Of a DNA stretch of 64,000 nucleotides, positions 33,101 to 42,119 are shown in pieces. Made by a program: the position numbers and the translations under genes. The DNA is taken from the NCBI GenBank assembly GCA_024688685.1, contig JAILDX010000040.1, positions 62,001 through 126,000 of the forward strand, in the 5' to 3' direction. Origin of the DNA: Saccharofermentans sp. (GTDB taxonomy: Bacteria > Bacillota > Clostridia > Saccharofermentanales > Saccharofermentanaceae). Below the pieces are notes generated by a model that saw only the letters and a list, made by a program, of their open reading frames with translations, searched no databases and had not been told where the DNA came from. The number at the start of each line of letters is the position of its first letter. Position 1 is the stretch's first letter.

Positions 33101-33125
33101 CCATAAATTTCCACAAATCACCACA
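33101..33125 (-). promoter_or_regulatory. Putative MraZ operator: three TGTGG/TATGG repeats with 10-base period
   Basis: On the minus strand the sites are TGTGG (33125-33121), TGTGG (33115-33111) and TATGG (33105-33101), each followed by 5 bases, so they recur every 10 bases. MraZ of other bacteria binds short G-rich repeats with the same one-turn period before mraZ. The 33023-33263 gap also holds the divergent GH43 leader. I find no clear sigma-A promoter for mraZ in it; TTGTTT and TATCAA with 17 bases between precede the GH43 start weakly. Confidence 0.7.
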
Positions 33126-33263
33126 CATTTGTATTTTATTCGTAACATTTGATTAACGCAAGAGGTTTTTTGCCTTTTTTACATTTTTTCGACTATTTCC
33201 TCGTATATGCTTGTTTATTTGGTACACTGTAGGTATCAATCAGCATGCGGGAGCGTGATCTAT

Positions 33264-34853
33264 ATGAAGAAGCAAGTATATAATCCTTATCTTCCACTCA
33301 ACGAATATATTCCTGACGGAGAACCCCATGTTTTCGGAGACCGCGTGTATGTATACGGATCCCATGATAAGGAAGGCGGCTACACATTCTGCATGCAGGA
33401 TTATGTCGTTTATTCAGCTCCCGTCAACGATCTGTCCGACTGGCGTTATGAGGGCGTATCTTACAAAGCTTCACAGGACCCCGATTACCCCAATCCGTCA
33501 TTCATGTATGCCCCTGACTGTGTAAGAGGCAATGACGGAAAGTATTATCTGTTCTACTGTATGGGAGGAGACTACGGATACGGCGGTTATTCCGGCGCGA
33601 TCAAGGTCGCTGTTTCGGATAACCCTGCAGGCCCTTTTGATTATCACGGAGCTGTCCATTACAAGGATGGCACCGTAATGATGAGATATATCTGTTTCGA
33701 TCCCGCAGTGATGAATGATGACGGTGTCATAAGAGTTTATTACGGCACACAGTATTCGTACGAGGAAGAGAGCGGATTTACTCCCGAAGTCCTGGAGCGT
33801 GAGTGCTCGATGTTCGGAAGGACCGAAGAGGAGCTTAAGTCATATCCGGACAGCATAAACGGGCCCGTCATGCTCACACTGGAAGATGATATGCTGACTG
33901 TTAAGGAAGAACCCCGCCACGTTATCCCCTACCGCGTTAAAGGAACATCATTTGAAGAGCACCCGTTCTTCGAGGGATCATCCATCAGAAAGATTAATGA
34001 CATATATTATTTTATATATTCCTCATGGCAGAACCACGAACTCTGCTATGCAACGAGCAGGTATCCTGACAGGGATTTTGTTTTCGGAGGAACGATAGTG
34101 TCAAACGGCGATGTCGGTTACAAAGGCAGGCCTGCTTCAGAGAAGCTTAACATGACAGGAACTACGCACGGCAGTGTCGAGTTCATCAACGGAGATTACT
34201 ATGTCTTCTTCCACAGACTGACGCACAAATCCGATTACAGCCGCCAGTCATGCGCAGAGAAGATCCTCATGAACGATGACGGTTCCATCGATCAGGTCGA
34301 GATAACATCCTGTGGTCTTAACGGAGGCCCGCTCGAAGGATGCGGATCATACCCCGCAGTCATCTGCTGCAATCTCACGAACGGATATATGCCTCACGGT
34401 TCCAACACCGTTTATGCAGCGGCTTTCCCGAACGTTACAAACATGGGCGAGGAAAGATTCATCGGCGAGATCGACGAGAACACTCTTATCGGGTACAAGT
34501 ATTTCTCCTTCGAGAGCGTGTCTGAGATCGGAGTCGTTGCCCGTTTCGAGAACGATGACAACAGAGTCGTTTTTGACGGTCCCGTAAGGATCGATGAGAG
34601 AGGCGAAGAAGATAACAAGAGACTGTCTTCCAGAATTGTCAAAGCAGACCCTGACTGTCATCTTGACGTATTCCTGTCTTTATCCGGCGAACCGGTGGGA
34701 CGCATAGATATTCAGGAAGGTATCTGCTGGCAGCATATGAGTACTCTTGTAAAAGTTCCTGACGGAGTATATCCCGTCTATTTCAGATATCACGGGGACC
34801 GCAAGATACAGATAAAGGATATCGTATTCGGAAGACTCGAGGATCTTGGCTGA
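33264..34853 (+). CDS. Glycoside hydrolase family 43 enzyme, cytoplasmic
   Basis: A 529-residue GH43-type five-blade propeller enzyme, probably a beta-xylosidase or alpha-L-arabinofuranosidase. It starts NPYLPLNEYIPDGEPHVF with early Asp, has DWRYEGVSYK and YAPDCVRGNDGKYYLFY (Asp), and FEGSSIRKINDIYYFIY carrying the likely acid Glu. The last 130 residues fit a CBM6-like beta-sandwich. There is no signal peptide, so it should act on imported oligosaccharides. I place the start at ATG 33264 (GGGAG 10 bases upstream); the longer frame from 33207 adds residues unlike the family. The gene stands alone. No transporter is next to it. Confidence 0.86.
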   Translation: MKKQVYNPYLPLNEYIPDGEPHVFGDRVYVYGSHDKEGGYTFCMQDYVVYSAPVNDLSDWRYEGVSYKASQDPDYPNPSFMYAPDCVRGNDGKYYLFYCMGGDYGYGGYSGAIKVAVSDNPAGPFDYHGAVHYKDGTVMMRYICFDPAVMNDDGVIRVYYGTQYSYEEESGFTPEVLERECSMFGRTEEELKSYPDSINGPVMLTLEDDMLTVKEEPRHVIPYRVKGTSFEEHPFFEGSSIRKINDIYYFIYSSWQNHELCYATSRYPDRDFVFGGTIVSNGDVGYKGRPASEKLNMTGTTHGSVEFINGDYYVFFHRLTHKSDYSRQSCAEKILMNDDGSIDQVEITSCGLNGGPLEGCGSYPAVICCNLTNGYMPHGSNTVYAAAFPNVTNMGEERFIGEIDENTLIGYKYFSFESVSEIGVVARFENDDNRVVFDGPVRIDERGEEDNKRLSSRIVKADPDCHLDVFLSLSGEPVGRIDIQEGICWQHMSTLVKVPDGVYPVYFRYHGDRKIQIKDIVFGRLEDLG

Positions 34854-34861
34854 AGCTCTGC

Positions 34862-36613
34862 TTAACGGTTAAGCTCAAACTTCTTGATGCTGTCTGACAT
34901 ACCTTCTTCAAAATCACCGACAAAGGTGTAGTTATTTACTACAAAATCATTAAGTGCAGGATACCAGTAAACATAATACTTAACCTTGTCACCGTAATCG
35001 AAATCATCAGGCTCATCCACGACAATGATGTTCTCGGGGATATTCTCCTCGATGCTGAGATAATCCATGAACAGCTGCTCGTTATCAACCTCATAGAGAG
35101 TATAGTCATAGCATCCCCATGTACTCGGAGTCTTAGTCGTCATATCACCGAGCATCAGATAGATGGCACAGTTATGATAAAGGACAAGTACAGACTCGCC
35201 GGGATCGGATGCCTTATCAAGCGCCCTCTCCAGATCTTCGATATACTGCTTGCGGTCAGGTGTTGTGTACAGTCCCTTGAAGACACCGATATCGACACGG
35301 GCGGTAAGCTTGGGGAACTGATGTTCATTGAATGAATAGCCGAAGTACGCCATCATCTCAAATCCGATCAGGTAAATGATCGTAGCATATACAAAACCGT
35401 TCTTGAACCGGCCCATATCTTCATCATCAAGAGTCTCGCAGTACAGCTTTACGGTTACGACAGAAGCAACGATCAGCGCATGAACGGCCTGATATGCCCT
35501 TCCGCCCGAAGTGAAGGCAATAATGTGATAATGGATAAAAGCAAGCCCCCACTCCAGAGCAACCTTTTTGAGCATCGTCTTTTTGTCATTCGAGATCAGA
35601 ACGATTATCGGGATAAGAATCACTACATGGATAAGGAACATCCTCTCGATGGCATCAAAGAAGAATGAGTTAAGAGTAAATACTCCGCACAGGAACAGGT
35701 ATGCAGGGATTATGAGCTTTACATACTTTCTTGTCTTTTTGATCACTGCGAGAATGACCATTGCAGCATAGATCAGACCGAACGCAGGACCATCCTGGAC
35801 GAACGGTTCAAGAAGGAAGATAAACGAGTCCACTAGATTCTTCAGAAAGCTTATGAGGAAAACGTTATGTGCAGAGTCTGTATTAACCGCTGTGCCAATG
35901 TTCTTTATCATGGTGTCGAAACCTGTATTCGACACTATGTGGATAACGATGGGAAGTGCGACCGATATTCCGCCGAGAGCATAGATAAACGGATTGGCGA
36001 TCCTCTTCTTCATTATCTCGGATATGAAGATAAAGATCGTCAGTATTCCGCAGAGATACGCATGTGTAGGATACGAAAGGATCGCACACGCCATCGTAAC
36101 ACCGGTAACGAAAAAGAATCTCTTCTTTCCGCTCTCTCGTCCGAGCACCAGCATGGCGATGGTTATCATTACGAATGTATTGGCAAGATTGTTATAAGAG
36201 AAGTTATAGATCCTGTACGGCGCATAGACGAGGAACAGCAGACCAAGAAGGTATGCATAGCTCTTCTTTATTGTCTTGCCCGCATAAAGACAGATGCAGA
36301 AAACGGTAATGAAATTAAGAAGAAAAAAGCAGACTCTGAGATACAGTTCGATCCCGTCCGCATTGCTCACAAAGATTGATCTGACAAGAAGGAACGGGAG
36401 CATGAAATAAGACGTCGTAGCGATTGTCTCCCACATGTCTCCGAATGGCACTCCGCCCTTCAGAAGTCTGTATCCGGTTATGCAGTAAAACGCCTCATCT
36501 GTAGTGCCTACTCCGTGTGTCAGTCTGACAAGAAATAGAGTAAGCAGAACAACAGTAAAAACGGACAGGAAAGCAAATACCGCTTTATTCTTTTTTATAT
36601 CTTCTAATATCAT
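34862..36613 (-). CDS. Polytopic membrane protein, GT-C glycosyltransferase-like
   Basis: A 583-residue protein with about ten membrane helices in residues 12-430 and a soluble C-terminal part of about 150 residues. The first extracellular loop holds GTTDEAFYCITGYRLLKGG, an acidic motif typical of GT-C enzymes that use lipid-linked sugars. I do not recognise a named family. It may glycosylate an envelope polymer or protein. It follows the AraC-type gene by 38 bases on the same strand and may be co-transcribed. It converges with the GH43 gene with only 8 bases between stop codons. Confidence 0.65.
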   Translation of the reverse strand: MILEDIKKNKAVFAFLSVFTVVLLTLFLVRLTHGVGTTDEAFYCITGYRLLKGGVPFGDMWETIATTSYFMLPFLLVRSIFVSNADGIELYLRVCFFLLNFITVFCICLYAGKTIKKSYAYLLGLLFLVYAPYRIYNFSYNNLANTFVMITIAMLVLGRESGKKRFFFVTGVTMACAILSYPTHAYLCGILTIFIFISEIMKKRIANPFIYALGGISVALPIVIHIVSNTGFDTMIKNIGTAVNTDSAHNVFLISFLKNLVDSFIFLLEPFVQDGPAFGLIYAAMVILAVIKKTRKYVKLIIPAYLFLCGVFTLNSFFFDAIERMFLIHVVILIPIIVLISNDKKTMLKKVALEWGLAFIHYHIIAFTSGGRAYQAVHALIVASVVTVKLYCETLDDEDMGRFKNGFVYATIIYLIGFEMMAYFGYSFNEHQFPKLTARVDIGVFKGLYTTPDRKQYIEDLERALDKASDPGESVLVLYHNCAIYLMLGDMTTKTPSTWGCYDYTLYEVDNEQLFMDYLSIEENIPENIIVVDEPDDFDYGDKVKYYVYWYPALNDFVVNNYTFVGDFEEGMSDSIKKFELNR

Positions 36614-36651
36614 CGCTTAATTATACAGAAGGGATTTTTTAGTGTCAAACG

Positions 36652-37371
36652 CTACATATCCCTGAACTTTCCGGGTGTCATGCCCGTCTCGTTCGTGAAG
36701 ACGCGGGTGAAATAACTCTGGCTCGGAAACGCCAGAGAATTGGATATATGCATTATCGGATAATCGGAATATCTGAGCATATTCTTCGCCGTATCTATCT
36801 TCTTGAGGAGGATGTATCTGCTTACGGGAAGTCCTGTCTCCTTCTTGAACAGTCTCGAGAGATACGCTTCTGAAAGTCCTATCACCTCGCACAGATCTCT
36901 CATCTTTACACGCTCGTCAAAGTGATCGTAAATGTAATCGATGCATTTTGTTACCGGTTTTGAATAGATCTGTTCACCCGCTATCTCCCTCATCCTCTTC
37001 GCATAAGCGATACACATCTCATCGTGAAGTTCAGACACTTCCTCAACAGATGAAGCATGGTCAGCCTGCTGTATATAGAAATCGCTCATCCCGTACGACT
37101 CGGACAACATCATTCCGCCTTCGATGCATATGCGGGCAACCACCCCGCAAGTGACCACGAAATGGTATTTCATATTCCGGAGTTTGTCCTCTGACAACTC
37201 GCCGAGACCTTCTTTCAGATGGAGCGGTTCCGAACACAGTTTCCTGACTTTTTTGACATCACCCATCCTGATGGAATTGTAGAAATCCATCTCTGGAAAA
37301 AGGGGCGCGTGGGAAACGCGGTAGTCCCTGTTCAGGTACTCCTGATAAGATACTTTTTTATACTTGTCCAT
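36652..37371 (-). CDS. AraC-family transcriptional regulator
   Basis: A 239-residue protein. The C-terminal 100 residues are two helix-turn-helix units: DLCEVIGLSEAYLSRLFKKETG and NSLAFPSQSYFTRVFTNETGMTPGKFRD. The N-terminal 130 residues are helical and lack the AraC cupin; they resemble the middle part of YesN-type regulators. It is divergent from the GH16 gene, which suggests control of beta-glucan use. A TATAAT at 37383-37378 lies only 7 bases before the ATG and no ribosome binding site is visible, so a leaderless message is possible. Confidence 0.86.
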   Translation of the reverse strand: MDKYKKVSYQEYLNRDYRVSHAPLFPEMDFYNSIRMGDVKKVRKLCSEPLHLKEGLGELSEDKLRNMKYHFVVTCGVVARICIEGGMMLSESYGMSDFYIQQADHASSVEEVSELHDEMCIAYAKRMREIAGEQIYSKPVTKCIDYIYDHFDERVKMRDLCEVIGLSEAYLSRLFKKETGLPVSRYILLKKIDTAKNMLRYSDYPIMHISNSLAFPSQSYFTRVFTNETGMTPGKFRDM

Positions 37372-37478
37372 AAAAAGATTATATCATCAAAACATAATTA
37401 ATATCATTAAAAGTACATATTACCATAATGCCTTATGTTATCTTGAAGGCATCACATCGAAAGGGCGGTATTGTGCCT

Positions 37479-38885
37479 ATGAATACTAAAAAAGCAGCAA
37501 AGGCAGTCATCAGCACGGTCCTCTGCGCAGCGATGATCTCATCCTGTACATCATCAGATCCTTCTGAGACATCAGAGCCTGAGACATCAGAGACAAGCGC
37601 TGTTGAGACAACTCCTACTCCCGAGCTTGAGGGATACAACCTTCTCTGGAGCGACGAGTTTGACGGAACAGAACTTAATCTTGATATCTGGACAAGAGAA
37701 GTAAGAGAACCCGGCTGGACAAACAATGAGCTTCAGGAATACAGAGATTCCGAAGAGAACGTTTTCGTTCAGGACGGATGTCTCGTACTCAAGGCTATCA
37801 AGACAGAGGTTGACGGAAGACCTTACTATACATCAGGAAAAGTCAACTCCCAGAACAAGGCAGACTTCCAGTACGGCAAGGTCGTAATCCGCGCAAAGGT
37901 TCCTGAAGGACAGGGTCTGTGGCCGGCAGCATGGATGATGCCCCAGGACGAGAGTTTCTACGGTCAGTGGCCCAAGTGCGGCGAGATCGATATCATGGAG
38001 AGCCTTGGCAACGATACAACTATCTCCTACTCCACCATCCACTATGGTGAGCCCCACGCAGAACAGCAGGGCACTATCACTCTTGATAACGGTTCATTCT
38101 CATCAGATTTCCACATCTACTCAGTTGAGTGGGAACCCGGCGAGATGCGTTTCTACACAGACGACGAACTCGTTCTTACAGTTAACGACTGGTTTACGGC
38201 AGTAGAAGGCGAAGATGACAAGCCCTACCCCGCACCTTTCAATCAGCCTTTCTTCGTACAGATGAACCTCGCAGTCGGCGGTGACTGGCCCGGCAACCCC
38301 AACGCTTCAACAGACTTTGACAATGCCGAGTTCATGATCGACTATGTTCGTGTATATCAGCTCCCCGAGTACGACATGAACGTAGAGAAGCCCCCGATGG
38401 TATTTAAGGAGCCTCTCGAAGACGGCAACTATGTCTACAATGGTGATTTCGCTGTAGCTGAGGATCTCTCAGACGATACAGACTGGAAGTTCCTTCTGTT
38501 CAACGACGGCGAAGGCGAAGCACACATCGAAGACAATATGGCAGTCATCACTTCAACAAACGACGGCACGGAAGAGTATTCCGTTCAGTTCCTCCAGGCT
38601 GACATGCCGGTACTTAAGGGACATACATACCGCGTTACATGTGAAATGAAGTCAGATGAGGCCCGTGATGTAGTTCTCGCAGTTACAGCACCTAACAACG
38701 GCTGGAACAGATACTATCCTGATACACCTGTTGACGTTACAACAGACTGGCAGACATTTACATTTGAGTTCACATCCGATTCAAAGGATGATAACTATGC
38801 CCGTCTCGAATTCAACATGGGTAATCACGGTTATACATCTACTGTCTATATCCGCAACGTACGTTATGAGGATATAACAGAATAA
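37479..38885 (+). CDS. GH16 beta-glucanase lipoprotein with carbohydrate-binding domain
   Basis: A 468-residue secreted enzyme. The signal peptide ends in the lipobox ISSC with Cys 23, and a Ser/Thr/Glu linker follows. The GH16 domain (about 45-305) has the catalytic EIDIMES signature with nucleophile and acid Glu, and the AWMMPQDESFYGQWPKCG stretch before it. It should cleave beta-1,3 or beta-1,3-1,4 glucans (laminarin, lichenan). The C-terminal 155 residues fit a CBM4/9-like jelly roll (NGDFAVAEDLSD, YRVTCEMKSDEAR). I chose ATG 37479 since the longer frame from 37428 spoils the signal peptide. The codons are noticeably C-ending (AAC, GAC, CCC), which may mean strong expression. Confidence 0.92.
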   Translation: MNTKKAAKAVISTVLCAAMISSCTSSDPSETSEPETSETSAVETTPTPELEGYNLLWSDEFDGTELNLDIWTREVREPGWTNNELQEYRDSEENVFVQDGCLVLKAIKTEVDGRPYYTSGKVNSQNKADFQYGKVVIRAKVPEGQGLWPAAWMMPQDESFYGQWPKCGEIDIMESLGNDTTISYSTIHYGEPHAEQQGTITLDNGSFSSDFHIYSVEWEPGEMRFYTDDELVLTVNDWFTAVEGEDDKPYPAPFNQPFFVQMNLAVGGDWPGNPNASTDFDNAEFMIDYVRVYQLPEYDMNVEKPPMVFKEPLEDGNYVYNGDFAVAEDLSDDTDWKFLLFNDGEGEAHIEDNMAVITSTNDGTEEYSVQFLQADMPVLKGHTYRVTCEMKSDEARDVVLAVTAPNNGWNRYYPDTPVDVTTDWQTFTFEFTSDSKDDNYARLEFNMGNHGYTSTVYIRNVRYEDITE

Positions 38886-38906
38886 TCCCTTAATCATTGA
38901 TCTTTC

Positions 38907-38937
38907 AGACCGGTTCCACTATGGAGCCGGTCTTTTA
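38907..38937 (+). terminator. Intrinsic terminator of the GH16 gene
   Basis: AGACCGGTTCC (38907-38917) pairs with GGAGCCGGTCT (38923-38933) across loop ACTAT, with one G-U pair, then TTTTAAT. Confidence 0.9.
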
Positions 38938-38960
38938 ATATTGCGTTATTCGCAAAAGAT

Positions 38961-38974
38961 TTATCGTTTATCGT
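38961..38974 (+). repeat. Tandem TTATCGT repeat upstream of the DUF2975/XRE promoter
   Basis: TTATCGT occurs twice in direct succession, 11 bases before the -35 box. The position suits an operator for the small HTH protein encoded in the same operon, which is inference. Confidence 0.45.
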
Positions 38975-38984
38975 TAAAAAGTTG

Positions 38985-39013
38985 TTGACAAAGATAAAGC
39001 CGCGGAGTATTAT
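38985..39013 (+). promoter_or_regulatory. Sigma-A promoter of the DUF2975/XRE operon
   Basis: TTGACA (38985-38990), 17 bases, TATTAT (39008-39013). The start is predicted near 39020, with AAGGAG before the ATG at 39082. Confidence 0.85.
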
Positions 39014-39081
39014 CCAATCATCAGGAAACAATCGGCCGGACATAAGAACCTGAGAATAGGGAGATACTAAGGAGATTAAAA

Positions 39082-39672
39082 ATGAACGAAGAGAATGCAA
39101 AGTTAGCAAAGATCAAAAAGAGCTGCAGTGTTGGCAAGAAGATCACTACGATCCTCTGCATAATCGCGATAGTCGGATGCGTTACGGCAATGGTTGCCGG
39201 TGTTGCACTTCTTTCAAACGGAGAGAGATTTGAACCCGAGTTTGTAAAGCTCGTTGACGAAGGGAAGATCGACACTTCCAACGGAATAGGAAAGGCCAGC
39301 CTGGTCAACATCGGATCTATAAACGTAAACGACTGGGAATCTGATATTCCCGCTATGCAGAACATGCTGAAGGAGCGACCCTACACTACTGTTTACGGGA
39401 TATATATGATCATCGTCAGCCTGAGCATCGCAGTGGCATCCGTCATGATGAAGCTGCTGAGCAGCGTTTTCGGGCTTATCGAGAAGGAAGATACTCCGTT
39501 TACGGATGCAGTCATCAAGAGAGTCACAGTTGTAATGATCGTATTAAGCGGATTCCTCCTCCTGACTGCAGGAGCAGCGTTTGGCATCCTGTGCGGAGCC
39601 GCAACATGGGTCATCTACACCGTACTTGATTACGGAAAGACACTCCAGATCCAGTCTGACGAGACATTGTGA
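39082..39672 (+). CDS. DUF2975-type membrane protein
   Basis: A 196-residue protein with four hydrophobic segments (about 18-42, 111-132, 151-172 and 174-192). After the second helix it reads SSVFGLIEKEDTPFTDAVIKRV, the cytoplasmic loop characteristic of DUF2975 proteins, which sit next to a YozG-like HTH in many Bacillota. Its function is not known; the pair may form a membrane-linked regulatory switch. The gene has its own consensus promoter and is followed 12 bases later by the HTH gene. Confidence 0.75.
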   Translation: MNEENAKLAKIKKSCSVGKKITTILCIIAIVGCVTAMVAGVALLSNGERFEPEFVKLVDEGKIDTSNGIGKASLVNIGSINVNDWESDIPAMQNMLKERPYTTVYGIYMIIVSLSIAVASVMMKLLSSVFGLIEKEDTPFTDAVIKRVTVVMIVLSGFLLLTAGAAFGILCGAATWVIYTVLDYGKTLQIQSDETL

Positions 39673-39684
39673 CGGAGGTGGAAT

Positions 39685-39897
39685 ATGGGACAGATAATCT
39701 TAAGACTCGACAGAGTCATGGCAGACCGCAAGATATCACTTAACGATCTGTCGGAGAAGGTTGGCGTATCCAATGTCAATCTGTCGAAGATGAAGAACGG
39801 AAAGATATCAGCAATCAGATTCTCCACACTGGAAGCAATATGCGAAGCGCTTGACTGCCAGCCGGGAGACATACTGGAATACAGCAAAGACGAATAA
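39685..39897 (+). CDS. Small XRE/Cro-family DNA-binding protein
   Basis: A 70-residue protein that is a single helix-turn-helix: RKISLNDLSEKVGVSNVNLSKMKNG, then RFSTLEAICEALDCQPGDILEY. It is the YozG-type partner of DUF2975 membrane proteins. GGAGG lies 6 bases before the ATG. It may bind the TTATCGT repeats upstream of the operon and regulate its own expression. Confidence 0.9.
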   Translation: MGQIILRLDRVMADRKISLNDLSEKVGVSNVNLSKMKNGKISAIRFSTLEAICEALDCQPGDILEYSKDE

Positions 39898-39919
39898 GGG
39901 ATAAATGCTGCAGCATAAA

Positions 39920-39952
39920 GAAAGGGTTCGTGATCAGATCGCGAACCCTTTC
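39920..39952. terminator. Bidirectional terminator between convergent operons
   Basis: GAAAGGGTTCG (39920-39930) pairs with CGAACCCTTTC (39942-39952). The plus side continues TCATAT and the minus side TTTATG, so the T tracts are weak but the stem is perfect. Confidence 0.75.
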
Positions 39953-39959
39953 TCATATC

Positions 39960-42119
39960 CTAATTCATCAGCGCGATGATCTTCTCGAAATCATACTCAC
40001 GTATTATCTCTTTCCCGTCAGGGATATCTATTGTCTTATCCGTGACTATGACATCCGCGGAACTGATGTCATCCGTAACCTCTTCCGCACACATCTCAAA
40101 GAAATCCTTCAGATTGAAAACGTGTGTTACATTGATCAGATCGACCAGATGACCGGAACTCTGCATTCCGGCAACATTTTCAAATGAATCCACTCTTGTA
40201 TTGATCCACACAAAATCGCCTGCCGTAAGATCAACGGCAAACAGATAGCAGAACCTGCTGTCATTGTTTACTATAAACGAAGACTCTATGGTCTTGGGTT
40301 CAAATACCCTGCCTGAGTCCTCCCTGTCACGCAGCATGTATCCTGCCTTGCAGAAGCAGCGGGCAAAAGTCTTGTCAGAAAAAACATTGTCGCAGAAGAT
40401 CAGGTATCTTACATCAGGATACAGTGCCCTGAACTCTTCAATATCAACATCGAAATACTCAGATCCGCCATTATATCCGCTCGTCTCATCGCCTGAATAA
40501 ACAATGGCCTTCGACTGTCTGTCAGCCATCGTTCTCCAAGAGAACTCTGTCTGAACATTCCGGCCGTCAAGACCGATAACGGACAGATCTATATCGTCAA
40601 CAAGTTCCCAGTATGTGAATCCGCGGATCTTCTTTGCATCTCCGATATGGATCCTGGAACCCTTCGGAAGGACACCCAGTCCCGTCGAACCTGCCGACTC
40701 CTGAATAGGCAGAGCATAGTTCGCCATCGAAGGATTGATATAGACCCTGCCAAGTCTTCCCTTCAGATTGCGCCTTAACGCAGACCCGATCACCTCTTTT
40801 GCCTTACCGACAGTATCCTCATCAAGAAGTGATCTTCTTCTCTCAACCTCTTTTTGTGTCTCAATGTGAGACTTGCTCATATTGAACTTAACGTATGAGA
40901 ACGATCGCGGAACCCTCTCAAACTCATACTGCAGATAACTTATATAGAGCTGCATCAATATGATCGTATTCTTCGTATCGATGCTCTCCAGAACGAACCT
41001 GATATCGTCTTCACTCTCGCATCTGCTCAGGATGTAATTGAGATTGCGCAGGACAGCCCCACTCCCCTTCGAACCCTCAAGACACGACAGAGCACTGCGG
41101 ATATTCTTCTCTCTCATCTCGTTCTCGAAACCGGAATACGAAGACATATTCACATCACCCCTCATGAGATCTGCGAATTTCTTCTCATCCTCAGTTACAG
41201 GCTTAAAGTGAATGTGGTGCAAAAGCCCTGCCCATTTTCTTTTCTTCTCAAAGCATACCGAAACATCCGTCCTGCCGCTTTCAAAAGCCTTGTGAATGAC
41301 TTCAGAAATAAGTTTCCTGTGTTTATTCTTCAGGTTGAGCTGATTGATATTCTCTGAATAGTAATAATGGAAATTAAGCTCCTCCGTGAGTTTGATTACA
41401 TCTGACAGATCCAGGTGCTTTGCATATCTTGTATTTTCCTGATAAACGATAAGCTTAACTGCCGTGTTCTTTGATGCTATATAAGAAGGATCATAGTCAT
41501 ATTCCTTAACATAATGATCGATGCATTCAAACAGGTCTTCTGAAAGAGATCTTGTTCCCTTCAGTGCATTATCGATCATCTCCTGAAGGATGCTGACAGC
41601 CTCATCTTCTTTTACGATGATAAAATCCTTTATCGAACCTGTCTCCTTGAATGCCTTTCTAACTATATCCTCTTCATCCTCAAAAACTGAATGGCGCGTC
41701 TTTGACATATCTCCGAGTCCATAGGTAATCAGATAATTCAGTATCTGATCGTAATAGAGCCTGTCATCCGTAAGTTTAAGAACACTCTTCGGGAAACCTC
41801 TGTAAAACGGCTCCGGAACTTTTGTACCGATCATGATGTTCTCGACAGTCATGATCATGTCTCTGTGTGCAAGATCTCCACCTTTTATGATCCTGATATT
41901 GAAGAGCCTTGCAAGAGAAAAGAGGACTTCAGGCACACACTTCTCATCCGCCTTCTGATCACGAACGATAATATGCTTGCTGAACAGATATTTCTTATAA
42001 ATGAAGTCCATGTATTCCTCACAAAAAGCCGGCGGTATTGCAGGACTGGACCGGAAAAAGAAGTAAGCCCCGCTAGCTGCCGGCACTTCCAATTTACTAT
42101 CTGCGGTGGAAAAGTTCAA
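39960..42119 (-). CDS. Large protein with TerD-like C-terminal domain
   Basis: A 719-residue cytoplasmic protein. The last 220 residues match the TerD-bearing proteins of many bacteria: GRVYINPSMANYALP, VLPKGSRIHIG, DIDLSVIGLDGR, IVYSGDE, SEYFDVDIEEF and a GYMLRD...RVFEPKTIESSF stretch. The middle part (VLRNLNYILSRCESEDD, about 355-371) aligns with the helical region that precedes this domain in those proteins. The N-terminal 300 residues are mainly helical and unrecognised. TerD domains are linked with stress and phage/tellurite resistance and can bind Ca2+, but this branch has no assigned function. The ATG overlaps the upstream membrane-protein gene by 4 bases. Confidence 0.6.
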   Translation of the reverse strand: MNFSTADSKLEVPAASGAYFFFRSSPAIPPAFCEEYMDFIYKKYLFSKHIIVRDQKADEKCVPEVLFSLARLFNIRIIKGGDLAHRDMIMTVENIMIGTKVPEPFYRGFPKSVLKLTDDRLYYDQILNYLITYGLGDMSKTRHSVFEDEEDIVRKAFKETGSIKDFIIVKEDEAVSILQEMIDNALKGTRSLSEDLFECIDHYVKEYDYDPSYIASKNTAVKLIVYQENTRYAKHLDLSDVIKLTEELNFHYYYSENINQLNLKNKHRKLISEVIHKAFESGRTDVSVCFEKKRKWAGLLHHIHFKPVTEDEKKFADLMRGDVNMSSYSGFENEMREKNIRSALSCLEGSKGSGAVLRNLNYILSRCESEDDIRFVLESIDTKNTIILMQLYISYLQYEFERVPRSFSYVKFNMSKSHIETQKEVERRRSLLDEDTVGKAKEVIGSALRRNLKGRLGRVYINPSMANYALPIQESAGSTGLGVLPKGSRIHIGDAKKIRGFTYWELVDDIDLSVIGLDGRNVQTEFSWRTMADRQSKAIVYSGDETSGYNGGSEYFDVDIEEFRALYPDVRYLIFCDNVFSDKTFARCFCKAGYMLRDREDSGRVFEPKTIESSFIVNNDSRFCYLFAVDLTAGDFVWINTRVDSFENVAGMQSSGHLVDLINVTHVFNLKDFFEMCAEEVTDDISSADVIVTDKTIDIPDGKEIIREYDFEKIIALMN

